A stretch of DNA of 28,055 nucleotides from Spirochaetia bacterium (GTDB lineage: Bacteria; Spirochaetota; Spirochaetia; DTKZ01): positions 1 to 28,055 of the forward strand of contig JAISXE010000082.1 in assembly GCA_031270615.1 (NCBI GenBank), written 5' to 3'. Below, one piece after another: positions 1 to 7,797 of the stretch. The notes under the pieces were generated by a model, which saw nothing but the letters and a program-made list of their open reading frames with translations, was not told the origin of the DNA and searched no databases. A program made the translations under genes and the position numbers. Each line of letters begins with the position of its first letter. The stretch's first letter is position 1.

Positions 1-270
1 GGGCCCGAAGGAATCGCCTGCTGGTTTATCGACACCGATTACAACGAAGAAAGTTTCTTTGTCCGCCACGCCTACTTCCTGGGCGCGGGCGATCCCTACG
101 GCTCCCTCAAAACCAGCCTGAAGGCGGAGATCAACGCGGACGCCTGGGAAAGCCTCCACAGCGGCATTTCCCGGCCCTTCGCCAAACCCGCCTCTGGCCG
201 CATCGCCGTCAAGGTGATCAACCACCTGGGGGACGAGGCGATGAAGGTGTTTAACGTAAATAAATTATGA
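1..270 (+). CDS. C-terminal fragment of a probable DNA adenine methyltransferase (type III Mod-like)
   Basis: Frame 1 is open from the first base to a TGA at 268-270, giving 89 residues with no start in the window, so this is the 3' end of a longer gene. The text reads like coding sequence: it contains the stretches CWFIDTDYNEESFFVRHAYF and GRIAVKVINHLGDE near the stop. From memory of the family this resembles the C-terminal tail of type III restriction-modification Mod proteins and related site-specific adenine methyltransferases, which methylate one strand of an asymmetric site. The catalytic motifs (DPPY and FxGxG) would lie upstream, outside the window, so activity cannot be judged. No Res subunit follows, because the next gene is on the other strand; a res gene, if any, would have to lie upstream. 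It could instead be an orphan methyltransferase. Confidence 0.5.
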   Translation, partial: GPEGIACWFIDTDYNEESFFVRHAYFLGAGDPYGSLKTSLKAEINADAWESLHSGISRPFAKPASGRIAVKVINHLGDEAMKVFNVNKL

Positions 271-330
271 GGCGGCAAAGGCTATTTCGCTTGAGCCTTT
301 CCCACAACTGGAAAAGCCGGTGGAGCGCGA

Positions 331-427
331 GGGATAGAAGCGGAAATCCTTTTTTGCGGCAAAGCCGCAAAAAAGATTGCAGCGGATAGCCCGGTTTTTT
401 TTCGGCCGAGCCGAAAAAAAACGCGCC
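331..427 (+). repeat. Two-hairpin intergenic repeat, copy a
   Basis: First of four full copies of a dispersed element. Reading along +: the core AGCGGAAATCC, a hairpin at 349-375 (stem C, six T, GCGGC; loop AAA), a second core GATTGCAGCGGATAGCCCGG, then a second hairpin at 395-421 (eight T plus CGGC; loop CGA). It sits between the end of the methyltransferase fragment and the convergent end of the ABC operon. Either T-flanked hairpin could terminate transcription in both directions. The same core pair recurs near 9206, 14341 and 27801 with different hairpin sequences. Confidence 0.75.
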
Positions 428-451
428 CAAAAACTCTTCTCTAATTTTTTT

Positions 452-1252
452 CTATCCCGAAAGCAGGATTTTGTCGCTGTCGAGCGTTTCGTGGACGGTG
501 TTTTTGTAGCGCTCAAGCAGGTCCTCCACGGAGAGTTGCCTGCGCTGCTCCGCGCCTAAGTCCATGACGATGCGCCCCTTGTTCATCATCAAAGTGCGGG
601 TTCCCAGCTCAAGGGCGGAGGAGATGTTATGCGTAATCATGAGCGTGGTTATGCCGTGGGCCGCGGTGATGTCGCGGGTAAGGGCCAGGACTTTTTTGGC
701 GGTCACGGGGTCAAGGGCCGCGGTGTGCTCGTCCAGGAGGAGGAGCTTCGGCGGGACCAGCGTCGCGATAAGCAGGGTCAGGGCCTGCCGCTGGCCGCCG
801 GAAAGGGCGCCGACCGGGGTCCTCAGGCGGTCCTCAAGGCCCATGTCGAGGCGGGAAAGAACCTGCCGGAAGTAAGCCCGATCCTTCGCGCGGGGGGCAA
901 GCGACAGGGGAAAGCGGCCGGAGGCTTTGGAGTACACAAGGGCCAGGTTTTCCTCGATGGTAAGGCCGGGCGCGGTGCCGTGGCGCGGGTCCTGGAAAAG
1001 CCTGCCGATGTCGCGGGCGCGCTGGTGCTCTTTTTTGCGCGAAATGTCCCTGCCGTCAAGGATGATCCGGCCCTCGTCAAGAAAGACGCTCCCCGCGATG
1101 GCGGCGAAAAGCGTTGACTTGCCCGCGCCGTTGGAGCCGATTATGGTGGCGAACTCGGCGCGTTCAAGGCGCAGGTCAAGGCCGTCCAGGACGGTGCGGG
1201 CGGCGGGCGTTCCGGCCTCAAAGGTTTTGCGCGCGCCCAGGACGTTCAGCAC
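452..1252 (-). CDS. ABC transporter ATP-binding protein (COG1101-like)
   Basis: A 266-residue ABC ATPase that powers import by the permease and binding protein encoded upstream. Visible motifs are Walker A GSNGAGKST at about residues 39-47, the signature LSGGQRQ, Walker B LLLLDEHTAALDP, and the switch histidine in MITHN. The DEHTAAL form, in place of the usual DEPTSGL, is what I associate with the family accompanying TrpXYZ-type importers. The frame stays open far upstream of 1252, but that part lies inside the permease gene and does not look like ABC sequence. The GTG at 1252 overlaps the permease stop as GTGCTGA, a sign of translational coupling, and homology begins right there (VLNVLGARKTF). 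The protein is cytoplasmic and membrane-associated. Substrate specificity cannot be read from the ATPase. Confidence 0.9.
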   Translation of the reverse strand: MLNVLGARKTFEAGTPAARTVLDGLDLRLERAEFATIIGSNGAGKSTLFAAIAGSVFLDEGRIILDGRDISRKKEHQRARDIGRLFQDPRHGTAPGLTIEENLALVYSKASGRFPLSLAPRAKDRAYFRQVLSRLDMGLEDRLRTPVGALSGGQRQALTLLIATLVPPKLLLLDEHTAALDPVTAKKVLALTRDITAAHGITTLMITHNISSALELGTRTLMMNKGRIVMDLGAEQRRQLSVEDLLERYKNTVHETLDSDKILLSG

Positions 1253-2145
1253 GGCGGCGCCTTTTTGCGCGGCCTCAGACCCTTCAGCGCGGCGCGCGCC
1301 TTTGGGGAGGCGAGGGCAAGGGCGACAATGAAGGCGGAGACAAGGCGGAGCATGTACGCGGGGAAAAAATTCAAATACAGGACCAGGGCAATAAGAAGCC
1401 GGTAGATGACAGCCCCCAGGGCCGCGCAGAGTATGACGAAAACCGCCCGGCCTCGGTGGGGGATTATCTCGCCCAGGATAACCGACGCAAGCCCCACGAT
1501 GACGATGCCGGCCCCGGAGTTGATGTCCGCGTAGCCCTGGTACTGGGCCAGGGCCGCGCCGGCAAGGCCGACGAAGGCATTCGCGATGGCCAGGGCCGCC
1601 ACGCGGACCGCCTCCGCGTTTATGGAAGAGGCGCGGACCATTTTCTCGTTGTTCCCCGCGGCGCGCAGGCGCAGGCCCAGGCTGGTTTTGAAAAACCAGA
1701 CCAGCGCGGCCGCCGATGCCGCGGCAAGAAAAAACGTCAGGCACAGGCGCGCGGCGCTTCTTTCCAGGCCGGGAAAGGCGTTCTGGAAAACGGAAAAAAC
1801 CGTCGGAACGCCGATGAGGGACAGGTTGGGGCTGGCGCCCATGACGGCAAGGTTGACGCTGTAAAGCCCCGTCATGGTCAGGATTCCCGCGAGTATGGGA
1901 TGGATGCCCGCCTTCGTCTGCAAAAAGCCCGTCACGATTCCCGCCGCCGCGCCGCAGAGCGTTCCCGCCGCGAGGCCGGCAAAGGGGCGGCCGGAGATGC
2001 AGAAAACCGCGGACACGGCAAGCCCCAGGGTGAAGCTTCCGTCCGCGGTAAGGTCGGGGATATTCATGACGCGGAAGGTGATGAAAACCCCCAGGGCCAA
2101 AAGCGAGTAGATGAATCCCAACTGAAGCGAACCGGCTATGTTCAC
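1246..2145 (-). CDS. ABC transporter permease, branched-chain amino acid permease-like (BPD_transp_2)
   Basis: A 299-residue integral membrane protein with about eight or nine hydrophobic segments. The N-terminal motif VMNIPDLTADGSFTLG is typical of permeases paired with PF04392-type binding proteins (TrpX/YtrF-like systems). I place the start at the GTG at 2145, one base after the binding-protein stop. An in-frame ATG at 2193 would force a 47-base overlap with the upstream gene and adds MPFPKALPRRFLSGTK, which is not family-like. The Shine-Dalgarno is weak, so translation probably depends on coupling to the upstream gene. The stop overlaps the ATPase start. The substrate is unknown; relatives move tryptophan or other small amphipathic molecules. 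Confidence 0.85.
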   Translation of the reverse strand: MNIAGSLQLGFIYSLLALGVFITFRVMNIPDLTADGSFTLGLAVSAVFCISGRPFAGLAAGTLCGAAAGIVTGFLQTKAGIHPILAGILTMTGLYSVNLAVMGASPNLSLIGVPTVFSVFQNAFPGLERSAARLCLTFFLAAASAAALVWFFKTSLGLRLRAAGNNEKMVRASSINAEAVRVAALAIANAFVGLAGAALAQYQGYADINSGAGIVIVGLASVILGEIIPHRGRAVFVILCAALGAVIYRLLIALVLYLNFFPAYMLRLVSAFIVALALASPKARAALKGLRPRKKAPPC

Positions 2146-2146
2146 C

Positions 2147-3145
2147 TTAGTTCCCGATAAGAACCGCCGAGGCAAGGCTTTCGGGAATGGCAATCCCCAA
2201 AGCGGCCGCGGTGTTTTTGTTGATGACCGTCGTAAAGTCCTTCAGCATGAGCGCGGGAATCTGCGCGATGGGCGTGCCGGTGAAATACTTGTGGGCCATT
2301 TCCGCGGCAATCGCCCCGCACTGCCTGTCGCTGACGCTGACGGTGGCAAGGGCGCCGGAAACAACCATGACGGGGGAACTGCCGTACACGGGTTTTTTCG
2401 CCTCTTTGGCGATTTGGGCGACCTGGGGCATCGCCGACTGGACCATCGAGTCTATGGGAACGTAAATGGCGTCAACCCCGGCAATCAGGATTTCCGCCGC
2501 CTGCTGCACCTCCGAGGAATTCGCGACCGTCGACTCCACGAAGGCATACCCGTTGGCGCCCAGATATTCCTTTGCCTTCTGCACGGTGGTCACGGCGTTG
2601 GACTCGCCGGTATTGTAGAGGATGCCGAATTTTTTGACGCCCGGGGTCAGGGTTTTCGCCACTTTGAAAATCTCGTCCACAGGCACAAGGTTTGACGTGC
2701 CGGTGGCGTTCTTGTCGGGCTTTTCCAGGGAACCCATGATGCCCGCCGCGACCGGGTTGGTGACGGATATGAAGACCACGGGAATGCCGGAATCAAGATT
2801 GACAAAAGCCTGCGTGGCCGGGGTGACGACCGGCACAACCAGATCGTATTTCGCGTTTGCCATTTCCTGGCAAATCGCGGCAAGCGTGGCGGTATCGCCC
2901 TGGGCGTTGCGGTAGTCGATTTTCAGCCTGTCCCCGCCGTAGCCAAGCCAGCGCATTTTGTCGATAAAGCCGTTCCGCATATCCGTAAAAGCCCCGTTGT
3001 CGGCAAGCTGGATGATGCCGACCGTGTAGCCGTTTTTTGCCTGGGGCGGCGGAAGCGGCGCGCCTGCGCCCGCCTCTGTGCGCGAGCAGGAAACCGCGCA
3101 GCCCAAAGCCGCCAGCACAATAAGAAACCCCAAAGTCCTTTTCAT
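2147..3145 (-). CDS. ABC transporter substrate-binding lipoprotein (PF04392 family)
   Basis: A 332-residue periplasmic binding protein and first gene of the three-gene importer operon. The signal peptide MKRTLGFLIVLAALGC carries a lipobox, so Cys16 is probably lipidated; Cys20 is a weaker alternative. A low-complexity Ala/Pro linker follows. The mature domain has the pattern of PF04392 proteins, with VGIIQLADNGAFTDMRNGF near the start, VVPVVTPATQAF in the middle and ILYNTGESNA starting the second lobe. ATG at 3145 is chosen because GGAGGA lies just upstream and the signal peptide starts there; an upstream in-frame ATG at 3259 falls in repeat sequence. The family imports tryptophan, tyrosine or unknown ligands, and nothing here identifies the ligand. 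Confidence 0.9.
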   Translation of the reverse strand: MKRTLGFLIVLAALGCAVSCSRTEAGAGAPLPPPQAKNGYTVGIIQLADNGAFTDMRNGFIDKMRWLGYGGDRLKIDYRNAQGDTATLAAICQEMANAKYDLVVPVVTPATQAFVNLDSGIPVVFISVTNPVAAGIMGSLEKPDKNATGTSNLVPVDEIFKVAKTLTPGVKKFGILYNTGESNAVTTVQKAKEYLGANGYAFVESTVANSSEVQQAAEILIAGVDAIYVPIDSMVQSAMPQVAQIAKEAKKPVYGSSPVMVVSGALATVSVSDRQCGAIAAEMAHKYFTGTPIAQIPALMLKDFTTVINKNTAAALGIAIPESLASAVLIGN

Positions 3146-3174
3146 GTTTTTCCTCCGTAAATTTTTCGCACCCC

Positions 3175-3201
3175 AGTATACAGAATTCCCGGATATAATG
3201 C
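3175..3201 (-). promoter_or_regulatory. Possible promoter of the ABC importer operon
   Basis: On the minus strand a good -10 box TATACT (3175-3180) lies 29 bases before the binding-protein start. The best -35 candidate, GCATTA (3196-3201), is poor and only 15 bases away. The call rests on the -10 box and its position alone. Confidence 0.3.
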
Positions 3202-3220
3202 TACGGTGGGCGGTCAGGGA

Positions 3221-3321
3221 AGAGAACCACTGACCCCACTGACGGGCGCGGACAGACACTGACGGGAATTAAGAATTTGGAGCGGATTAAGAATTTGGGC
3301 GCGCTCCCGCCGAAGGCGGGA
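3221..3321. repeat. About 100-bp direct repeat, copy 1, ending in a half copy of the two-hairpin repeat
   Basis: This segment opens with AGAGAACCACTGACCCCACT, contains two ATTAAGAATTTGG units separated by a few bases, and ends in a hairpin TCCCGCC-GAA-GGCGGGA (3305-3321). A second copy lies at 3574-3673, about 90 % identical by eye with one single-base indel. Immediately after copy 1 the sequence GCCGGGCTTTCCG is the core of the two-hairpin family, so this place looks like a junction between two repeat types. No gene is visible between 3146 and 3804. Confidence 0.8.
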
Positions 3322-3491
3322 GCCGGGCTTTCCGGGGGTTCCGCCCCGCGCCCTGCGCGTGGCCGCTTCGCGCCCCTCCAATCGCCCTGTTGCCTGTATT
3401 CCCCTCAGTGCTTTTCTATGGGCTCTCGCCATGCGGCCTACAAGACGAACACGCTTTCGCGTGCCATATAGTGGCGTCTCGCGCGGAAGAA

Positions 3492-3515
3492 TAAGAGAAA
3501 CCACTGACCCCACTG
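3492..3515. repeat. Short partial copy of the GAGAACCACTGAC repeat
   Basis: The stretch AGAGAAACCACTGACCCCAC repeats only the opening part of the about 100-bp direct repeats on either side of it. The surrounding 3322-3573 interval is GC-rich with no convincing reading frame. Confidence 0.55.
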
Positions 3516-3573
3516 ACAAATAACAAGTCTGAATGTCGTTGCGGACCGCAGCAAGCGGCTGTCCGGTGGGGGG

Positions 3574-3673
3574 AGAGAACCACTGACCGCACGGACGGGA
3601 CGGACAGACACGGACAGGAATTAAGAATTAGGAATGGATTAAGAATTTGGGCGCGTTCCCGCCGAAGGCGGGA
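3574..3673. repeat. About 100-bp direct repeat, copy 2
   Basis: This copy aligns with 3221-3321 over its full length, differing at roughly ten positions. It includes the doubled ATTAAGAATT motif and the terminal hairpin (TTCCCGCC-GAA-GGCGGGAA, 3656-3674). Unlike copy 1 it runs into a different repeat, the GCATGGGCGAGCAACGA element that follows. Confidence 0.8.
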
Positions 3674-3675
3674 AC

Positions 3676-3728
3676 CCAGGTCGCATGGGCGAGCAACGAT
3701 TTTGCCCCGCAAAATCGTGACCAGCCCA
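3676..3728. repeat. GCATGGGCGAGCAACGA...GTGACCAGCCC element, copy 1
   Basis: Conserved flanks GGTCGCATGGGCGAGCAACG and GTGACCAGCCC enclose a small dyad, GATTTTGC-CCC-GCAAAATC. A second copy at about 15899-15942 has the same flanks but a different dyad (CGAGC-GAA-GCG). It lies just upstream of the GntP promoter region. Confidence 0.65.
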
Positions 3729-3753
3729 GGGGAAAACAATTCGATTGCGTTTT

Positions 3754-3781
3754 TTGAAAAACCGGGTGATAATTGTATATC
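3754..3781 (+). promoter_or_regulatory. Probable promoter of the GntP permease gene
   Basis: A -35 TTGAAA (3754-3759) and a -10 TATATC (3776-3781) are separated by 16 bases, in the only AT-rich stretch of this intergenic region and about 24 bases before the start codon. TTGCGT (3745) with GATAAT (3769), 18 bases apart, is an alternative pair in the same place. Confidence 0.45.
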
Positions 3782-3804
3782 TTAAACTATGACAGGAGGA
3801 TTGT

Positions 3805-5169
3805 ATGGTATCAGGCAGTGTAGCGGTTATACTTCTGGTAATCGCGGTATTTCTGATCGTGGTGGGTACTTCAAAGCTTCAGATGAACGCTTTTGTGGTA
3901 CTCATCGCAGTGGCGTTCCTCTACGGAATCGCCATCGGGCTTCCTTTGCTCAGTGTAAAGGACGCTTCGGGCAAAACAATCACGGGAGTCGTTGATCTTA
4001 TCAAGAATGGTTTCGGCGGGACTTTGTCGAGCATCGGTATTGTCATTATCGCGGGGACGATAATCGGTACCATTCTTGAAAAGACCGGCGCGGCGCTCTC
4101 CATCACGCAGGCCATTCTGAAGGTGGTAGGCAACAACAGGGCGCCCATGGCCATGAGCATCGCGGGTTATGTGGTATCCATCCCCGTATTCTGCGATTCG
4201 GGCTTTGTTATCCTTTCGCCGCTGAACAAGGCTTTGTCGGCGAAGACGGGCATTTCCATGACAACGATGGCTGTTGCCCTGGGAACGGGGCTTCATGCGA
4301 CGCACCTCCTGGTTCCGCCGACGCCGGGGCCTATCGCCGCGGCCGCCAATGTGGGCGCGGACCTGGGTACGGTTATCGGCGTGGGTTCTATCGTGGCTAT
4401 TTTCTCCGCAGGCGCGGGGTATTTCTGGGCGACCAGGTTCGCGGCGAAATACAAGATCGAGGCGACGGTAACGGAAACCTATGAAGACCTTATCGCAAAA
4501 TACAAAAAACTGCCCGGCGCTTTCCATTCCATGCTGCCCCTGCTTCTGCCGATCATCCTCATCGTTTTAAGCTCCATCGCGAGTTTTCCGACCAAGCCTT
4601 TCGGCACGGGCAACCTTGTGACCTTCCTCAAGTTTATCGGCGATCCGGTGACGGCTCTTATTCTGGGCATTTTTATGGCCATTACCCTGGTTCCCGCAGG
4701 GAACAGGGGCATCGCGGTAAAGGACTGGATGGGCGAGGGCGTTTTGAGTTCCGCCCTTATTCTGGCGATTACCGGCGCGGGCGGTTCTTTCGGCCTTGTG
4801 CTGAGATCCTCCCCGATGGTTGGGTTTATCGGCGACACGCTGGCGCAGTACAAGATCGGCGTGTTCCTGCCCTTTCTTCTGGCAATGGCCCTGAAGACCG
4901 CGCAGGGCAGCGGCACGGTTTCGCTGGTTACGACCTCGGCGATTATGGCGCCGCTTATTCAGGGCATGGGCCTGAGCCCGCTGATTACGGTTATGGCGAT
5001 AGGTTCCGGCGCGGGCATAGTGTCGCACGCGAACGATTCGTACTTCTGGGTCGTGTCCCAGTTCTCTGGAATGCCGGTCAACGTGGCGTACAAGACCTGG
5101 GTCTCGGCGACCGCCGTTCAGGGCATCGCGGCGTTTATCGTCACGTTTATTCTGTCGTTCTTTTTGTAG
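3805..5169 (+). CDS. GntP family permease (gluconate/organic acid:H+ symporter)
   Basis: A 454-residue, very hydrophobic protein of the usual length for GntP permeases, inner-membrane carriers that take up gluconate and related hydroxy acids with protons. Family landmarks are the CDSGFVILSPL segment near residue 132, LHATHLLVPPTPGPIAAA shortly after it, and the C-terminal GIVSHANDSYFWVVSQF around residue 408. AGGAGG lies six bases before the ATG at 3805. The gene is single on its strand and converges on the fadR-like gene. No kinase, dehydratase or other catabolic gene adjoins it, so the substrate (gluconate, glycerate, idonate or D-serine in relatives) is open. Confidence 0.92.
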   Translation: MVSGSVAVILLVIAVFLIVVGTSKLQMNAFVVLIAVAFLYGIAIGLPLLSVKDASGKTITGVVDLIKNGFGGTLSSIGIVIIAGTIIGTILEKTGAALSITQAILKVVGNNRAPMAMSIAGYVVSIPVFCDSGFVILSPLNKALSAKTGISMTTMAVALGTGLHATHLLVPPTPGPIAAAANVGADLGTVIGVGSIVAIFSAGAGYFWATRFAAKYKIEATVTETYEDLIAKYKKLPGAFHSMLPLLLPIILIVLSSIASFPTKPFGTGNLVTFLKFIGDPVTALILGIFMAITLVPAGNRGIAVKDWMGEGVLSSALILAITGAGGSFGLVLRSSPMVGFIGDTLAQYKIGVFLPFLLAMALKTAQGSGTVSLVTTSAIMAPLIQGMGLSPLITVMAIGSGAGIVSHANDSYFWVVSQFSGMPVNVAYKTWVSATAVQGIAAFIVTFILSFFL

Positions 5170-5176
5170 AATCCAG

Positions 5177-5213
5177 GCGCGTTTCCCGGCGCTCAAGCCG
5201 CCGGAAAACGCGC
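5177..5213. terminator. Bidirectional hairpin between convergent genes
   Basis: The arms are GCGCGTTT-C-CCGGCG and CGCCGG-A-AAACGCGC, with one mismatch and a 7-base loop. It fills the 46-base gap between the stops of the GntP permease and the FadR-like regulator. Neither side has a clear T-run, so intrinsic termination is plausible rather than certain. Confidence 0.55.
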
Positions 5214-5215
5214 TG

Positions 5216-5920
5216 TCAGGCATTCTTCGCGTTTTTGAAAACAAATTCCGTTCTGTCGTGCGCCCGTTTGATGTGGGCGCGCATCAACTGCTCGGCCTGT
5301 TTCCCGTCTCGCCGCTCTATGGCCCCGTAAATGGCTTCGTGTTCGGACACTATATCCAGGACATTGACGTAGGCGTCCGCAATGGCGACGGAAGAACTGA
5401 GAAGCTCCGAACACAGGGACAAAACGCTTATCAGGGCGGCGTTCCCCGCAGCCTCCGCGATGATCAGGTGAAAGCGCGCGTCTTCCCGGACCAGGTTTTT
5501 TGATTTGTTGATGTTTTTCTCCAGGGCCTCAATGGAGCGCCGCATCCGCCCAAGCTGCGCGTCCGTGCGCCTTTTCGCGGCCATCCTGGCGCCGTAGGTT
5601 TCCAGCAGGATGCGGACATCGTACATGTCAAGGAGGAACCTGTCGTCAACCAGGGTCTCGCGGGCAAGGTTCGTAAAGGCCCTGTCCATGTTCAGCGATT
5701 TGACGTAGGTGCCGTCCCCCACTTTCGATTCCACCAGCCCCAGCAGTTCCATCGCGCGCAGGGCCTCGCGGATGGAAGCGCGGCTGACCCCCAGTTGGCT
5801 TACCAGCTCCCGCTCCGTGGGCAGCTTGTCGCCCGGGGCAAGCTCCCCGCTTTTTATCTGCTGCGCGACCTGCTGGATAATGTCTTCGTACACGCGGGTT
5901 TTTTTAATCGGTTTCAGCAT
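5216..5920 (-). CDS. GntR-family transcriptional regulator, FadR subfamily (FCD domain)
   Basis: A 234-residue regulator. The N-terminal winged helix spans about residues 8-75 with the family signature PGDKLPTERELVSQLGVSRASIREALRAMELLGLV. The C-terminal all-helical FCD ligand domain carries candidate metal or ligand residues D147 and H151 (DARFH), H194 (SEHEA) and H216. FCD regulators usually sense carboxylates, fitting the TRAP transporter genes just upstream on the same strand (31-base gap). It is the last gene of the dctP-dctQ-dctM operon, and a GntR-like dyad lies downstream of that operon's promoter, so autoregulation in response to the transported acid is the simplest reading. It could also control the convergent GntP gene, but I see no matching dyad there. 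Confidence 0.92.
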   Translation of the reverse strand: MLKPIKKTRVYEDIIQQVAQQIKSGELAPGDKLPTERELVSQLGVSRASIREALRAMELLGLVESKVGDGTYVKSLNMDRAFTNLARETLVDDRFLLDMYDVRILLETYGARMAAKRRTDAQLGRMRRSIEALEKNINKSKNLVREDARFHLIIAEAAGNAALISVLSLCSELLSSSVAIADAYVNVLDIVSEHEAIYGAIERRDGKQAEQLMRAHIKRAHDRTEFVFKNAKNA

Positions 5921-5951
5921 ACCTACTATCCTGTGCGGCCTTCAGACGCCT

Positions 5952-7229
5952 TCATAAAATCAAAGAGGGCAAAAAGGTAATGATGCCGGGAAAGAAAATA
6001 AGGAAGACAAGGATAAGCGTATACCCGACAACGAAGGGCAGGACCTCCCGGAACACGCCTTCCAGGGGAACTTTCGTAAGCCCCGCCACATTGTAAACAA
6101 GCGTGCCGACCGGCGGCGTAATGGCACCCATCACGGTATTTATAACAATCATGACCCCCAGCACGTTGGTGTCGATGCCGAGCGCGGTCGCAAAAGGCAC
6201 GACCATGGGCGCGAAAAGCATGATGTTTACCAGGGCTTCCGAGAAAAAACCCAGGACGATAAACATAATGTTAATCGCGAAAAGGATAATAATGGGATTT
6301 GCCGTGATGCCAAGGAACATACCGGACAAAAGATCGGGAACCCTGGCGCGGGAAAGCACAAAGCTGAAAACCTTTCCTGCGGCGAAGAAAATCATAATCG
6401 TGCCGCAGCTCGAAAAAACGGAAGCGCAGCACGCAAGAAAGCGTTTGCGGTCCAGGACGCGGTAAACGCCCCAGCCAAGCAGGCAGGCATACAGCACGGT
6501 TATCACCGCCCCCTCGGAAATCGTTACCATGCCGCTGGATATGGAAAGAAGAAGCACGACCGGCGTCAGTACCGGCAGGATTCCCCGTTGCAGGGCGGCA
6601 AGCAGATCCCGGGGCGAAGGACGCTTCTCCACGGGATACCCGCGCTTTTTCGCGATGAAAAATATGTAAACCATCATGGAAAGCCCCATGATCAATCCCG
6701 GAAAAACCCCTCCGAGAAAAATCGTGATAATCGAGGCGGATGGCACAACCATGGCAAAAACAACCACGGGGATGCTCGGCGGTATGATGGGGCCAATGCA
6801 GGAAGATGCGGCGGTAACCGCGGCGGAAAAGGGCTTGTCGAAGCCCCGCTTTACCATGGCCCGGTAGGCAAGAAAACCGATTCCCCCAACGTCGGCCGCC
6901 GCGGAACCGGACATCCCGGCGAATATCACGCTGGTAAGGACATTCGTATGCCCAATGCCGCCGGGTATCCACCCCACAAGGGCATTGGCGAAGTCGAACA
7001 TCCTGTCGGCAACGGTGGAGGCGTTCATGACCTCGGCGGTAAGAATAAACATGGGTATCGCGATGAGGATGAAATTGTTGACCGATTTAAACATTTCCAG
7101 GGAAAAAAAAGCCATATCCAGCCCGGCGGAAAGGGCGTACGCGACGCCGGAAATAATCATGGCAAAGCCCACGGGCATTCCCACGATGAACAAAACGGCA
7201 AAAACCGCCAGAAACAGCACAAGGTCCAT
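5952..7229 (-). CDS. dctM: TRAP transporter large permease subunit
   Basis: A 425-residue DctM-type membrane protein, normal length for the family, with around a dozen hydrophobic segments. It is the transport subunit of a tripartite ATP-independent periplasmic system that imports organic acids with a sodium or proton gradient. Recognisable stretches are GMPVGFAMIISG near the N-terminus, AGMSGSAAADVGGIG near residue 110, CIGPIIPPSIPVVV near residue 145 and GAITPPVGTLVYNVAG near the C-terminus. The ATG directly abuts the dctQ stop (TAAATG), and GGAGG lies inside the end of dctQ, indicating coupled translation of the two membrane subunits. Confidence 0.95.
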   Translation of the reverse strand: MDLVLFLAVFAVLFIVGMPVGFAMIISGVAYALSAGLDMAFFSLEMFKSVNNFILIAIPMFILTAEVMNASTVADRMFDFANALVGWIPGGIGHTNVLTSVIFAGMSGSAAADVGGIGFLAYRAMVKRGFDKPFSAAVTAASSCIGPIIPPSIPVVVFAMVVPSASIITIFLGGVFPGLIMGLSMMVYIFFIAKKRGYPVEKRPSPRDLLAALQRGILPVLTPVVLLLSISSGMVTISEGAVITVLYACLLGWGVYRVLDRKRFLACCASVFSSCGTIMIFFAAGKVFSFVLSRARVPDLLSGMFLGITANPIIILFAINIMFIVLGFFSEALVNIMLFAPMVVPFATALGIDTNVLGVMIVINTVMGAITPPVGTLVYNVAGLTKVPLEGVFREVLPFVVGYTLILVFLIFFPGIITFLPSLIL

Positions 7230-7709
7230 TTATTTCGCCTCCGGGCCGCAGCGCTCGGTTCTTAGCACGCGGATGATGTTGCATGTCCCGTGATAGATCA
7301 TAAGCGCGTAGGAAACAGGCAGCAGGATAAAAATATAGGCCAGATTCAGCCGGAGGGCCGGCGAAGGCGTTAAAAATTTTATGCACCGCAGGCAGGAGGG
7401 ATACAGGACGGCAAAACACAGCATGATAAGAATATTGATTCCGATTGCGGCGGCATTTTTCATTTTCAATGACATTTTATTTTGCAGGAGGGTCAGCGCC
7501 ACATGCTCCCCCCGGGAAAAAAGATACGGAATGGAAAGAAACGTAATGCCGATAAGCGCGAAACAGGATACTTCGTCCGCCCACATAAGGGGATACCCCG
7601 CAATGTAACGGAGAAAAACATTAACCGTTACCAGTATCAGCATACCCAAAACAATGATTGTTCCCACCGTCAATTCCATACTCTGTAAAATCCTGTTCAG
7701 CCTCAGCAT
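7230..7709 (-). CDS. dctQ: TRAP transporter small permease subunit
   Basis: A 159-residue protein with four hydrophobic segments, the DctQ fold that anchors the large subunit. The segment LRYIAGYPLMWADEVSCFALIGITF matches the conserved R-Y--G-----ADE pattern of the family (roughly residues 34-58). GGGAGG lies six bases before the ATG at 7709. It follows dctP after an 88-base spacer with a strong hairpin and abuts dctM without a gap. Confidence 0.93.
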   Translation of the reverse strand: MLRLNRILQSMELTVGTIIVLGMLILVTVNVFLRYIAGYPLMWADEVSCFALIGITFLSIPYLFSRGEHVALTLLQNKMSLKMKNAAAIGINILIMLCFAVLYPSCLRCIKFLTPSPALRLNLAYIFILLPVSYALMIYHGTCNIIRVLRTERCGPEAK

Positions 7710-7747
7710 GTCCCGCCTCCCCGCAGACCCAAAAAGAACGTGATGCG

Positions 7748-7775
7748 CCGGAAACGGCCCGCGGGCCGCGTCCGG
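7748..7775 (-). promoter_or_regulatory. Intercistronic stem-loop between dctP and dctQ
   Basis: A 28-base near-perfect dyad: outer arms CCGGA/TCCGG, a two-base mismatch, then the palindrome CGGCCCGCGGGCCG. It stands directly downstream of dctP. Such hairpins commonly protect the upstream message or partly terminate it, so that binding protein is made in excess over permease. That role is inferred from position. There is no T-run on the minus strand immediately after it. Confidence 0.5.
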
Positions 7776-7797
7776 CGGTTTTGTTTTTCAGCCGGTT

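Noticed and set aside
1114..2160. A 348-codon + strand frame across the ABC ATPase and permease genes
   Set aside because: The composition is Arg/Gly/Gln-rich without domains, and it overlaps well-supported genes on the other strand.
3221..3673. CRISPR array or insertion-sequence ends
   Set aside because: Only two full copies and a fragment with unequal spacing, no regular spacers, no cas or transposase gene.
3146..3804. Possible T-box or other tryptophan-type leader before the ABC importer
   Set aside because: The operon leader is short, and no T-box consensus or specifier stem was visible; the rest is repeat sequence.
3740..3804. A second FadR-type operator in front of the GntP gene
   Set aside because: No TTGG/CCAA or GT-N-AC type dyad was found near the promoter, so shared regulation is not supported by sequence.
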